Of a DNA stretch of 39,050 nt, positions 16,200-24,660 are shown piece after piece. The DNA lies in assembly GCA_031551045.1 (NCBI GenBank), contig JAVBOD010000081.1, positions 1 to 39,050 on the forward strand, read 5' to 3'. Within the stretch, counting starts at the first letter, position 1. Each line of letters begins with the position of its first letter. The position numbers and the translations under genes are program-made. The DNA is from JAVBOD01 sp031551045 (GTDB lineage Bacteria > Bacteroidota > Bacteroidia > Bacteroidales > UBA932). The notes under the pieces were generated by a model, which saw only the letters and a list, made by a program, of their open reading frames with translations, was not told the DNA's origin and did no database searches.

Positions 16200-16652
16200 T
16201 TACTCGCCTACCACTTCGAATTTGATTTTTGCTTTAATATCGCGGTGGAGTTTCACTTCGGCTTCGTAGCTACCCACTTCTTTCACGTTGTCGGCGCCGC
16301 CTAAAATGGTAATGTTGCGGCGGTCGATTTCGTAGCCTTGTTGCGTCAATGCTTCGGCTACCTGAATGTTGTTTACCGAACCGAATACTTTGCCGGTGCT
16401 GCTCACTTTCGTAGCCACTTTCACGGTAACGCCTTCCAACTTGGCCGCCAAAGCCGTAGCGTTTTCACGGATTTTAGCTTCCTTGTGGGCGCGTTGTTTC
16501 ATATTTTCGGCATGCACTTTCTTGGCCGATTCCGTAGCCAACGTAGCATATCCTTTCGGGATAAGATAGTTGCTGGCATAGCCGTTTTTCACCGTTACAA
16601 TATCGTCTTTATGTCCTAAGTTAGGAACATCTTGCTTCAAAATAATTTCCAT
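16200..16652 (-). CDS. rplI: 50S ribosomal protein L9
   Basis: A 150-residue L9 with the standard N-terminal signature MEIILKQDVPNLGHKDDIVTVKNGYASNYLIPKG, the long central helix (KVHAENMKQRAHKEAKIRENATALA) and the C-terminal domain. It binds 23S rRNA near the L1 stalk. It is the last gene of rpsF-rpsR-rplI, 16 bases after rpsR, with a terminator just behind. Confidence 0.97.
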   Translation of the reverse strand: MEIILKQDVPNLGHKDDIVTVKNGYASNYLIPKGYATLATESAKKVHAENMKQRAHKEAKIRENATALAAKLEGVTVKVATKVSSTGKVFGSVNNIQVAEALTQQGYEIDRRNITILGGADNVKEVGSYEAEVKLHRDIKAKIKFEVVGE

Positions 16653-16668
16653 TGTCTTTTCCTCCTTA

Positions 16669-16956
16669 TTACTTCAATAAATCGGTTACATAAGGAAGCA
16701 AAGCCAAGTGGCGGGCGCGTTTCACAGCTTGCGACACTTTACGTTGGAATTTCAACGAAGTTCCGGTCAGGCGGCGAGGAAGAATTTTTCCTTGCTCGTT
16801 CAGGAACTTTTTCAGGAATTCCGCATCCTTGTAATCTACATATTTGATACCGGCTTTTTTGAAGCGGCAATATTTTTTTCTTTTCACATCCACGGTGGTC
16901 ATATTCAGATACCTGATTTCACCGCTGTTTGCTTGTACTGTTTGTTCTGAGCTCAT
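16669..16956 (-). CDS. rpsR: 30S ribosomal protein S18
   Basis: A 95-residue S18. The core KYCRFKKAGIKYVDYKDAEFLKKFLNEQGKILPRRLTG with the following TSLKFQRKVSQAVKRARHLALLPY is intact. It has an N-terminal extension of about 25 residues compared with the E. coli protein. S18 forms a dimer with S6 on the 30S platform, matching the gene order. Confidence 0.97.
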   Translation of the reverse strand: MSSEQTVQANSGEIRYLNMTTVDVKRKKYCRFKKAGIKYVDYKDAEFLKKFLNEQGKILPRRLTGTSLKFQRKVSQAVKRARHLALLPYVTDLLK

Positions 16957-16970
16957 CTTTCAATCCTCCA

Positions 16971-17312
16971 TTAGTTACTTTTTGCTTTGTTGGCACGGCG
17001 TTTGTCGGCATACTCCACAGCATGTTTATCCAAGCTGAAAGTGAGGTAGCGGATAATACGCTCGTCACGGCGATATTGAATTTCCAATTTTTCAATCATC
17101 GCAGGTTCTGCTTTGAACTGAATGAGATGGTAAAACCCGGTGGTTTTCTTTTGAATGGGGTAAGCCAGCTTACGTAAGCCCCAGTCCTCTTCGTGTACCA
17201 CTTCTCCGCCGTTATCGGCGATAAAGTCGTGGAATTTTTTTACCGCTTCCTTTATCTGGCTGTCAGATAAAACGGGAGTTGCAATGAAAACGGTTTCGTA
17301 ATCTTTTAACAT
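16971..17312 (-). CDS. rpsF: 30S ribosomal protein S6
   Basis: A 113-residue S6 (MLKDYETVFIATPVLSDSQIKEAV, then WGLRKLAYPIQKKTTGFYHLIQF, then RRDERIIRYLTF). It is the first gene of the operon; rpsR follows at 14 bases. A strong promoter and a 5' hairpin upstream suggest autoregulation by the S6:S18 complex. Confidence 0.97.
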   Translation of the reverse strand: MLKDYETVFIATPVLSDSQIKEAVKKFHDFIADNGGEVVHEEDWGLRKLAYPIQKKTTGFYHLIQFKAEPAMIEKLEIQYRRDERIIRYLTFSLDKHAVEYADKRRANKAKSN

Positions 17313-17349
17313 GAATCGTTTTAATTATGTGATTAATAAAAATTTCAAA

Positions 17350-17374
17350 CCCTTCCGGCATTTTGCCAAAAGGG
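17350..17374 (-). promoter_or_regulatory. 5' hairpin of the rpsF transcript, candidate S6:S18 leader
   Basis: Read on the minus strand, CCCTTTTGGCA, a 3-nt loop and TGCCGGAAGGG pair over 11 positions, two of them G-U. The hairpin begins almost at the predicted transcription start and ends 37 bases before the rpsF ATG. Its 3' arm contains CCG, the trinucleotide known to matter in S6:S18 leaders. Whether it has the rest of that motif is uncertain. Confidence 0.5.
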
Positions 17375-17377
17375 CTG

Positions 17378-17407
17378 CAAAGATAGTAAAAATACTTGAA
17401 TGACAAA
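17378..17407 (-). promoter_or_regulatory. Bacteroidetes-type promoter of rpsF-rpsR-rplI
   Basis: On the minus strand TTTG (17407-17404), an 18-nt spacer and TATCTTTG (17385-17378) match the -33/-7 consensus exactly. Transcription should start near 17371, about 60 bases before rpsF. Confidence 0.8.
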
Positions 17408-17535
17408 GAGAATACGGGTATTTTTTCAAATATTAAAAATTATTCTACTATAAAACAATAAGTTGCAATCAACGAAAGGTACAGGGTGAAAAGGCGAAAG
17501 AGTATAAAAGTAAAAACGCTGTCGTTATAATAGCC

Positions 17536-17604
17536 TTTGTCATTCTGAGCGAAGCGAAGAATCTATATTAATTATAGATTCTTCGCTTCGCTCAGAATGA
17601 CAAA
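17536..17604. repeat. Palindromic interspersed repeat, full-length copy
   Basis: Two perfect 32-bp inverted arms (17536-17567 and 17573-17604) around a 5-nt centre. The arms carry TTTGTCATTCTGAG and the GCGAAGCGAAGAATCT core. It lies in the gene-free stretch 17408-17702, which otherwise shows no gene or RNA I can support. Related copies are at 18561-18637 and 25284-25315. Confidence 0.85.
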
Positions 17605-17702
17605 ATGCATCCCTATTTATCGCAATGACACGCTTCACGCCACTCATCGCTCATCGTCCATACCTCATTGTTCTATTCCCCCTTTGGAGGATTAGGAGGC
17701 TT

Positions 17703-17975
17703 TTATTTCGTCAACTCGCTGATGAGTTTGAACTGCTCGTCCACCCCTTTCAATAAATCCTGAAAAATCGCGTTGTAATGAGGCTTCGTTTTGCCTTCGG
17801 GCTTGGTGTTTACGCGGTCTATCAGATTATTCCGCAAGTCCACCGTATTGTTGATAATCTTCAATGCATCTTCTTGCTTCTTTTCCGGATAAAGATACAT
17901 AAATGTAAAACAATCCGAAACTACTTCGCCTGTCAAATAATTGATATCTTTCTTGATACCTCTGAGTGTTGCCAT
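17703..17975 (-). CDS. Conserved hypothetical protein
   Basis: A 90-residue cytoplasmic protein (MATLRGIKKDINYLTGEV, then CFTFMYLYPEKKQEDALKIINN, then FQDLLKGVDEQFKLISELTK). The ATG at 17975 is preferred; a longer frame up to 18161 would cross the divergent promoter region and overlap the YhcH gene. It is all-helical by composition, with no motif I recognise. A TATATTTG -7 box on the minus strand (18023-18016) lies 41 bases upstream. Confidence 0.7.
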   Translation of the reverse strand: MATLRGIKKDINYLTGEVVSDCFTFMYLYPEKKQEDALKIINNTVDLRNNLIDRVNTKPEGKTKPHYNAIFQDLLKGVDEQFKLISELTK

Positions 17976-18015
17976 AAGTAAATTTTTTAAATAAATAGTG
18001 TAAAAAAATCTTCTG

Positions 18016-18052
18016 CAAATATAGGAAAAATCCCGAATAACCGCTACCTTCG
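18016..18052. promoter_or_regulatory. Divergent promoter boxes
   Basis: TATATTTG on the minus strand (18023-18016) faces the hypothetical gene at 17975, and TACCTTCG on the plus strand (18045-18052) faces the YhcH gene at 18079. Both fit the Bacteroidetes -7 element; neither has a clear -33 box. Confidence 0.45.
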
Positions 18053-18078
18053 TAAATGGATTTAAAAACGGAGGAATT

Positions 18079-18525
18079 ATGATTATAGACGCTATTACAG
18101 GATTGGAACGGTATTTATACCTGAATCCGCGATTTGAAAAAGCCTTCCGGTTTTTGCGCAACCACGACCTCCAAAAAATGGAAGAGGGTATTTACGAAAT
18201 TGACGGCGAGGCGGTGTATGCGACCGTCAGCGAAGGCGAGGGCAAAAAATTAGAAGAGGCAAGGCTTGAGGTGCACGATTCGTATATCGATATTCAAGTG
18301 GCTATCAGCGGCGGCGAAACATTCGGCTGGCGCAACCGCAGCCGGTGCGACAATTTAGGAGCCGCTTACGATGCAACGAAAGATATTGCATTCTACAACG
18401 AAGAACCCGATGTATTCTTTACGATGGAACCCGGTAATCTGGTAATGTTCTTTCCACATGATGCTCACGCGCCGATGATTGGCGAAGGGCAAATCCGGAA
18501 AATGGTGATAAAGGTGAAGGTGTGA
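18079..18525 (+). CDS. YhcH/YjgK/YiaL family protein
   Basis: A 148-residue cupin-like protein of the YhcH/YjgK/YiaL family, members of which are linked to sialic acid and other sugar catabolism. Visible signatures are LEVHDSYIDIQVAISGGETFGW, then YDATKDIAFYNEE and the C-terminal metal-site segment MFFPHDAHAPMI followed by IRKMVIKVKV. The conserved histidines and glutamates of the presumed metal site appear intact. No sugar-catabolic neighbours are present, so its substrate is open. Confidence 0.88.
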   Translation: MIIDAITGLERYLYLNPRFEKAFRFLRNHDLQKMEEGIYEIDGEAVYATVSEGEGKKLEEARLEVHDSYIDIQVAISGGETFGWRNRSRCDNLGAAYDATKDIAFYNEEPDVFFTMEPGNLVMFFPHDAHAPMIGEGQIRKMVIKVKV

Positions 18526-18560
18526 AAGGGGGACAAGGGTAAAAGGGTGAAAAACGCCGT

Positions 18561-18637
18561 CATTGCGAGCGAAGCGAAGCCATCTCATCCTTACCATTAC
18601 GCAGATTGCTTCGTCGTTCTTCGAACTCCTCGCAATG
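18561..18637. repeat. Interspersed inverted repeat, diverged copy
   Basis: CATTGCGAGCGAAGCGAAG (18561-18579) is mirrored by a degenerate arm ending in CTCGCAATG (18629-18637). It shares the GCGAAGCGAAG core with the copy at 17536 but has different outer ends and an enlarged centre. Confidence 0.65.
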
Positions 18638-18674
18638 ATGCACTTAGCAACTTTAGTAGTTAAATTCAAAATTA

Positions 18675-19637
18675 ATGAACAATATTCCGGTTTTCAATAA
18701 CGGCCGCCGATACAATTCATACATAGGATATATTAAAAACCTTTTCGGGGAGCGCGTGCAGAAAGTGGCCATCGATGCTGGATTTACCTGCCCCAACCGC
18801 GACGGCTCGCTGGGAACCGGAGGTTGCACGTATTGCAACAATGCGGCATTTACCCCGTCCTATTGTCAACCCACGAAAAGCGTCACACAACAAATCAATG
18901 AAGGATTGGAATTTCATGCGGTGCGTTACCGGCGTGCCCAAAAATTTTTGGCTTATTTTCAAAGTTATTCCAACACGTATGCTCCGCTGGAAAAGTTGAA
19001 AGAAATCTACCGCCCGGCACTGGAACATCCGGCTATTGTAGGCATTGTGGTAGGCACCCGCCCCGATTGTGTAGATGCGGAAAAACTCGACTATTTTAGG
19101 GAACTGTCACAAACAAAATTCGTGCAAATCGAATACGGCATAGAATCGTGCTATAACCGCACCCTGCAGCGCATCCGCCGCGGGCACGATATGGCTTGCG
19201 CCCGTGAAGCCGTTACCCAAACTGCAGCACGCGGCATTCATGTGGGCGCCCACTTCATATTCGGATTGCCCGGCGAAACGCGCGACGATATGCTGGCCGA
19301 AGCGGCGCTTATTTCGGAATTACCGTTGTCGTCCGTCAAGTTTCATCAACTGCAAATTATCCGCGACACGGACATGGAAGAGGATTTCCGGCAACATCCG
19401 GCCGATTTCGCGACATTTACCCTGAACGAATACGTGGATTTTTTTGTAGATTTTCTGGAACGCCTCTCCCCCACTATCATGATAGAGCGGTTCATCGGCG
19501 AAGTGCCGCCCCGTTTCGTGCGCAACACACCGTGGGGATTGCTGCGAAATGTGGAAATACTGCGCATGCTCGACCGTCGATTGGAAGAACGGGACAGCTG
19601 GCAGGGAAAATATTATAAACAAAAAGCGCGCAACTAA
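18675..19637 (+). CDS. TIGR01212-type radical SAM protein (YhcC-like)
   Basis: A 320-residue radical SAM enzyme. The cluster-binding cysteines are C39, C51 and C54 in TCPNRDGSLGTGGCTYC, the extended spacing seen in the YhcC/TIGR01212 family. Other family segments include YFQSYSNTYAPLEKL, GIVVGTRPDCV, QIEYGIES and HFIFGLPGETRDDM. The physiological reaction of this family is not established to my knowledge. It is a stand-alone gene; the convergent tRNA-His follows after 13 bases. Confidence 0.9.
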   Translation: MNNIPVFNNGRRYNSYIGYIKNLFGERVQKVAIDAGFTCPNRDGSLGTGGCTYCNNAAFTPSYCQPTKSVTQQINEGLEFHAVRYRRAQKFLAYFQSYSNTYAPLEKLKEIYRPALEHPAIVGIVVGTRPDCVDAEKLDYFRELSQTKFVQIEYGIESCYNRTLQRIRRGHDMACAREAVTQTAARGIHVGAHFIFGLPGETRDDMLAEAALISELPLSSVKFHQLQIIRDTDMEEDFRQHPADFATFTLNEYVDFFVDFLERLSPTIMIERFIGEVPPRFVRNTPWGLLRNVEILRMLDRRLEERDSWQGKYYKQKARN

Positions 19638-19650
19638 CGTTCCGCGCTTC

Positions 19651-19727
19651 TGGGTGAAAGAGGGGATTCGAACCCCCGGCCTCTAGAGCCACAATCTAGC
19701 GCTCTAACCAACTGAGCTACAATCACC
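19651..19727 (-). tRNA. tRNA-His (GTG) with unusual acceptor stem
   Basis: The minus strand folds into a cloverleaf: D arm GCTCAGTTGGTTAGAGC, anticodon arm CTAGA-TTGTGGC-TCTAG with anticodon GTG, variable AGGCC, and T arm GGGGG-TTCGAAT-CCCCT. The extra G at -1 opposite C73, a mark of tRNA-His, is present. In the acceptor stem GTGATTG pairs with CTTTCAC, leaving T5-T68 and T6-T67 mismatched. A TATATTTG -7 box (19763-19756) and a small palindrome (19737-19751) lie upstream. Confidence 0.9.
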
Positions 19728-19821
19728 ATGTAAAATCCCAAATGATTTGGGGCTGCAAATATACAAAAAAATAGAAAATACGAAATAATCTTTACCTCTT
19801 TTATATAATCAAAAAAAAGAA

Positions 19822-19829
19822 TACCTTTG
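19822..19829 (+). promoter_or_regulatory. -7 box of the efflux operon
   Basis: TACCTTTG matches the Bacteroidetes -7 element and lies 25 bases before the adaptor gene start. The -33 position holds only TTTT (19799-19802). Confidence 0.5.
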
Positions 19830-19854
19830 ACAGAATTTCAATTACCTCATAATC

Positions 19855-21402
19855 ATGCCTAAAATGGAGAAGAAAAAATTAAACAAGAAAAAATTTGCTA
19901 TCTACGGCGGAATAATCATTGTGGTTATTGTTCTTTTATGGCTTATTCTCATGCCTAAAAAGAAAGCCTCTGTAGAAACTGTTCGTGTTAAACAAGGGCC
20001 TTTTGAAATTATTGTCACCACTACCGGCGAATTGCAGGCGCAAAGCATGGAACGTATCCAAGGGCCTGTGGACTTACAAAACCGCAACGTGCGCATGGGC
20101 GATATTAAAATTCTAGACATGGTTCCTGAAGGAACGGTTGTAAAAGAAGGAGATTATGTAGCGACTCTCGACCGTTCGTCGGCCGACACCAAGCTAAAAG
20201 ATATTCTGGATGAATTGGAAAAATTAGAAGCACAATACGAACGTGCAAAATTGGATACTTCCCTCAATCTGAGGGGTATTCGTAACAATATAGCCGGCCT
20301 TTTATTCGATTTGGAAGAAAAGAAAATTGCCGTAGAACAATCTATCTACGAACCACCGGCCACACAACGCCAAGCTCAAAACAATTTAGAAAGAGCGCAA
20401 CGCTCTTACGACCAGGAAATAAAAAATTACACGTTGAAGGAAGAACAAGCGGCAGCACAAGTAAAAGACGTACAAATTTCCTTATCGCGCAAACAACGGG
20501 AATATGAAGAAATGCGCGATGTAATCAATAAGTTCACAATCACCGCTCCCAAACCCGGCATGGTCATTTATTACAAAGAATATAGCGGTGAAAAACGTAA
20601 AGTAGGCTCTACTATCAGCCCCTGGGACTTAACGGTAGCAACGCTTCCCGATTTATCAATCATGCAATCGAAGACCTATGTGAATGAAATAGACATCAGC
20701 AAAATTAAAAAAGGCCAATCGGTTCGTATCGGCGTTGATGCCTTTCCCGAAAAAAGCTACACCGGAGTGGTGGTCGATGTATCGAATATCGGCGAACAAT
20801 TAAAAAATGCCGATGCAAAAGTTTTTGAAGTGATGATACGATTGAATGAAAGCGACCCGATTCTACGCCCGGCGATGACCTCTTCCAACCAAATCATCAC
20901 GGCCACTTTCAACGATGTAATGTATGTTCCGCTGGAAGCATTATTTGGCGACGATTCGTTGACCTCTTATGTATATCGCACCAACGGAACAAAGCAAATA
21001 GTAGTCCCCGGCGAAATGAACGAAAACTTCCGGATTATAGAACAAGGATTGGATGTAGGCGATGAAATTTACTTATCGAAACCGGAAAACGAGAAAAAAT
21101 TCAAACTGACAGGGACGGAACTGATTCCCATATTACAAGAACGTGCCCGTTTGAAGGCAGAAGAAGAACAACGGATTAAAGACGAAGCGGCAAAAGCAGC
21201 GCAGCAACGACAAGACATGCAAATGGGCGGATTCAGGCAAGGCGGAGGAAACATCCCTCAAGGGGGAGGATTCAGGCAGCAAGGAAGCGGCACGATGCCA
21301 CAAGGAGGTAATTTCAACATGCCCCAAGGAGGAGGGAATTCACAACATAACAGAAACGGAAACCGCTCTATGCAACCAGCTACTCCGCCGGCAAAAAATT
21401 AA
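19855..21402 (+). CDS. MacA-like periplasmic adaptor subunit
   Basis: A 515-residue membrane fusion protein. An N-terminal basic stretch and one membrane helix (about 15-34) anchor it, followed by a beta-barrel/lipoyl part (GELQAQSMERIQGPV, then VVKEGDYVATLD), a coiled coil of about 120 residues (125-225), and the second lipoyl and barrel halves (ITAPKPGMVIYYKEYSG, then GQSVRIGVDAFPEKSYTG). The last 65 residues are a low-complexity Gly/Gln/Asn tail with GGGFRQ- and MPQGG-type repeats, unusual for the family. It should bridge the inner-membrane permease (13 bases downstream) and the TolC-like channel. Confidence 0.9.
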   Translation: MPKMEKKKLNKKKFAIYGGIIIVVIVLLWLILMPKKKASVETVRVKQGPFEIIVTTTGELQAQSMERIQGPVDLQNRNVRMGDIKILDMVPEGTVVKEGDYVATLDRSSADTKLKDILDELEKLEAQYERAKLDTSLNLRGIRNNIAGLLFDLEEKKIAVEQSIYEPPATQRQAQNNLERAQRSYDQEIKNYTLKEEQAAAQVKDVQISLSRKQREYEEMRDVINKFTITAPKPGMVIYYKEYSGEKRKVGSTISPWDLTVATLPDLSIMQSKTYVNEIDISKIKKGQSVRIGVDAFPEKSYTGVVVDVSNIGEQLKNADAKVFEVMIRLNESDPILRPAMTSSNQIITATFNDVMYVPLEALFGDDSLTSYVYRTNGTKQIVVPGEMNENFRIIEQGLDVGDEIYLSKPENEKKFKLTGTELIPILQERARLKAEEEQRIKDEAAKAAQQRQDMQMGGFRQGGGNIPQGGGFRQQGSGTMPQGGNFNMPQGGGNSQHNRNGNRSMQPATPPAKN

Positions 21403-21414
21403 GAAATCAGTGTC

Positions 21415-22818
21415 ATGATTGAAAAATTTTTTAACCATATCATTTCGGGGCGACTATTAAAGCCCTATATGCATGACATTCATATCGCCATCGAAGCTAT
21501 TTTGAGCAACAAGTTGAAATCAATGCTCACGGCGCTGGGTATTATATTCGGGGTAGCGGCAGTAATCAGCATGATGGCTATTGGAAATGGAGCCCAACAA
21601 GAAATTTTGGATCAAATAAAAATGGTAGGGGTGAATAATATTGTTATCAATCCGGTGGAAGACCATTCCGGCGCCGACGAAGCTTCGGAAGGAGAAACAC
21701 AATCGGCCAAATTTTCGCCCGGCCTTACTTTAGCCGATGCAGAAGCTATTCGCAGCGTACTTCCCGGAGTAGAACGCATCAGTCCGGAAATCGGCATGAA
21801 CTCCTACATTGCTCAATCGGGCATGCGTTACGCGGCAAAACTGTTAGGTATTTCTACCGATTTCTTCCAGCTTTACAACTTACCTTTGGAAAGCGGAGAA
21901 TATTTTACCGAAGAACAAAGTGAAAAAGGCTTGTCCGTATGCGTAATTGGGCATAACATCCGTGCAAAATTTTTCAGCAATGCGAATCCTATCGGAAAAT
22001 ACGTAAAATTCGGGAACAACTGGCTAAAAATAGTCGGGGTGCTCAAAAAAAGCGATCTTACCACCACGTCGGCATTCAGTAATGCAGGGGTGAATGTATA
22101 TAACGACAATGTATTCATTCCGGTTAAAACCATGTTGATGCGTTATCAAAACAGGGCATTAGTGAACACCAAGAAAGGCAGCAGTGCTTCTTCGATCAGT
22201 TTCGGCGGCGGCGGCATGCGGGTAACCATCCGCAACACGGTTTCCGACTCCGAAGAAAAGAAAAACTATCATCAATTAGACCGCATCATCGTGCAAATGA
22301 AAGAAACCGAAATGCTCAATCCGGCGACGGAAGTATTGTCGCGCATGATGTTCCGGCGCCACCAAGGGGTGAAAGACTATGAAGTAACCGTGCCGGAATT
22401 ATTATTGAAACAACAACAACGCACCAAAGACGTATTTAATATTGTGTTAGGAGCTATTGCAGGTATTTCACTGCTCGTAGGAGGCATCGGTATTATGAAC
22501 ATTATGTTTGCCTCGGTGATGGAACGCATAAAGGAAATCGGTACACGCCTGGCTATTGGCGCCAAGAAACACGACATTATCGCCCAATTCCTGTCGGAAG
22601 CCATCTTAATCAGTGTTACCGGAGGCGCTATCGGCGTTCTACTGGGGATAGGAATTTCCGTCCTCATACAACATATATTTGATATTAAAACTATCGTTTC
22701 ATTTATCTCGGTGCTGTTAGCTTTTGGCGTATCAGCCGCTGTTGGAGTAATCTTCGGCTATTCGCCTGCCAAGCGTGCTGCCGAGCGCGACCCGATAGAG
22801 TCGCTACGTTACGAATAA
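21415..22818 (+). CDS. MacB-like ABC transporter permease (FtsX family, no ATPase domain)
   Basis: A 467-residue permease. One N-terminal membrane helix (LKSMLTALGIIFGVAAVISMMAIGNGAQ) is followed by a large periplasmic MacB domain, then three C-terminal helices with FtsX signatures (GAIAGISLLVGGIGIMNIMFASVMERIKEIGTRLAIGAKK) and the end SPAKRAAERDPIESLRYE. Full MacB proteins carry an N-terminal ABC ATPase; here it is absent and no ATPase gene lies in the window. The ATPase must come from elsewhere. Likely role: export of a peptide, lipoprotein or small molecule from the periplasm through the TolC partner. Confidence 0.9.
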   Translation: MIEKFFNHIISGRLLKPYMHDIHIAIEAILSNKLKSMLTALGIIFGVAAVISMMAIGNGAQQEILDQIKMVGVNNIVINPVEDHSGADEASEGETQSAKFSPGLTLADAEAIRSVLPGVERISPEIGMNSYIAQSGMRYAAKLLGISTDFFQLYNLPLESGEYFTEEQSEKGLSVCVIGHNIRAKFFSNANPIGKYVKFGNNWLKIVGVLKKSDLTTTSAFSNAGVNVYNDNVFIPVKTMLMRYQNRALVNTKKGSSASSISFGGGGMRVTIRNTVSDSEEKKNYHQLDRIIVQMKETEMLNPATEVLSRMMFRRHQGVKDYEVTVPELLLKQQQRTKDVFNIVLGAIAGISLLVGGIGIMNIMFASVMERIKEIGTRLAIGAKKHDIIAQFLSEAILISVTGGAIGVLLGIGISVLIQHIFDIKTIVSFISVLLAFGVSAAVGVIFGYSPAKRAAERDPIESLRYE

Positions 22819-22845
22819 GGAATAAACGTTTAAATGCTATTGAAT

Positions 22846-24381
22846 ATGAAAAAAATAATCGTATCTGTTTTTGTAAGTTGTTTTTTCACCCTTTCGTTTT
22901 CACAAGCGCAGGAAAGCGCTAATAAGCAAAGCCAACATACCACAAAGCATCAATATACATACAACCTGGAAGAAGTATTAAACTTAGCTCAAGAGCAATC
23001 GTTGGATGCCATGCGGGCAAAAAATACGTTCTTATCAAATTATTGGCAATATCGCTCCTACCGTGCCAGTCAATTACCAAGTTTAAATTTTTCGGCTAAT
23101 TTACCCGATTTTGCCCGGCAATTCTCCAGCGCCCAATATGTAACCGATTCTTCCACGACCACTGTATATCGAGAAACATTCCAGAACTCCATCAACGGAC
23201 GTTTATCTATTGACCAAAATTTACCCACAGGCGGAAAAGTTTCTTTATACACATCGTTAGACCGACAAGATAATTTTAAAACAAATTTTTCCAACCATAT
23301 TGGTACGACATACCAAGCTCAACCCATCAGCATTAGCATCTCTCAATCCATTTTCGGGGTTAATCAATGGAAATGGGACCGTAAAATTGAACCCTTACGG
23401 TATGAGGAAGCTAAGCGTAATTATCTGAAGCAAACAGAAGATGTAGCCCTGCGTGCTATTCAATATTTTTTTAGCCTGGCAGCCGCCCAGCAGAATTTGG
23501 CAATTGCCGAATTTAATTATGCCAATAACGACACCCTGCATAAAATTTCCCGGGGGCGTTATAACATCGGAACCATTGGAGAAAACGACCTGTTGCAATC
23601 GGAGTTAAATTTTATGAATGCCGCCTCGGCTTTGAATGAGGCTATACTGGAAATGGAAACGGCACAAAACCGTTTACGTTCCTACTTAGGTTTCAATGAA
23701 TCCGTTACGGTAAATATCATAATCCCTCAACATGTCCCAAATATAACATTAGACATGGAGCAGGTAATGCAATTAGCCAAAAAGAACAACCCCGACTTGC
23801 TGGCCTATCAGCGCCAACTGATTGAAGCGGAGAAAAATGTAGCCACAGAGCGTTCCTCCACAGGCTTTCAAGCAAATGTAAGTTTGACTTTCGGATTGAA
23901 TCAAGCAGATAAAGACGAATTACCGGAAGTATATAAAAACCTGAATGACATGGAATCCGCCCGTATCACGCTAAGTGTTCCTATCCTTGACTGGGGGCGC
24001 GGCAAAGGACGCGTGCGCATGGCTAAATCAAATCAACAAGTGGTGCAATCGCAGGTAGAACAAGCTTATGCCGACTTTGAGCAAGATATCGTACTGAGAG
24101 TGCGCCAATTCAACCTGCAAGATTCGCAATTCGAAATTGCGGCTAAATCCGACACCATTGCCCAAAAACGTTATGATGCCTCCAAACAACGCTACCTCAT
24201 CGATAAAATCACCATTACCGACATGAACAATGCGCAGCTCGACCGTGACCGCTCGAAGCAAAGCTACGTTGCTGCTTTACGTAATTACTGGAACTATTAT
24301 TATCAAATACGCCAGATTGCACTCTATGATTTTATCGCCAATAAACCATTAGAAGTGGAATATGATGAAATATTGAAGTAA
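22846..24381 (+). CDS. TolC-family outer membrane efflux protein
   Basis: A protein of about 511 residues (515 if the ATG at 22834 is used). The start MKKIIVSVFV at 22846 gives a normal signal peptide ending near SQAQE. The TolC pattern of two repeats is present: LEEVLNLAQEQSLDAMRAKN in the first half and LDMEQVMQLAKKNNPDLLAYQRQLIEAEKNV in the second, each with coiled-coil helices, plus the beta-strand segment ISISISQSIF. It completes a MacA-permease-TolC system with the two upstream genes. Confidence 0.9.
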   Translation: MKKIIVSVFVSCFFTLSFSQAQESANKQSQHTTKHQYTYNLEEVLNLAQEQSLDAMRAKNTFLSNYWQYRSYRASQLPSLNFSANLPDFARQFSSAQYVTDSSTTTVYRETFQNSINGRLSIDQNLPTGGKVSLYTSLDRQDNFKTNFSNHIGTTYQAQPISISISQSIFGVNQWKWDRKIEPLRYEEAKRNYLKQTEDVALRAIQYFFSLAAAQQNLAIAEFNYANNDTLHKISRGRYNIGTIGENDLLQSELNFMNAASALNEAILEMETAQNRLRSYLGFNESVTVNIIIPQHVPNITLDMEQVMQLAKKNNPDLLAYQRQLIEAEKNVATERSSTGFQANVSLTFGLNQADKDELPEVYKNLNDMESARITLSVPILDWGRGKGRVRMAKSNQQVVQSQVEQAYADFEQDIVLRVRQFNLQDSQFEIAAKSDTIAQKRYDASKQRYLIDKITITDMNNAQLDRDRSKQSYVAALRNYWNYYYQIRQIALYDFIANKPLEVEYDEILK

Positions 24382-24603
24382 CCGTTCTAAGTATCTGTAT
24401 AAGTTTTCGTTGAAAACGTATTTTCGCTACGAAGCGGCAATTTATCATAGCGTACTTTTTAGGGGTAGCTACACAAAGAAAATACTTTTGAACAGCCTTC
24501 TTTTTTATCCGTTTTGTGCATTACCAAATTTTCATAGCAGCTATCTATTATTCAGAAAATAAGAATATTATAAATATCTAACTTCAAAGTAGGCCGCTCG
24601 CTG

Positions 24604-24633
24604 TTTGCTTTTCCCTAAAAATCACTACCTTTG
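24604..24633 (+). promoter_or_regulatory. Bacteroidetes-type promoter of efp
   Basis: TTTG (24604-24607), an 18-nt spacer and TACCTTTG (24626-24633) match the -33/-7 consensus. The -7 box lies 27 bases before efp. The rest of the 24382-24660 interval has only small AT-rich hairpins. Confidence 0.75.
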
Positions 24634-24660
24634 TAAGATAGTCTTAATTTAATTTTATAT

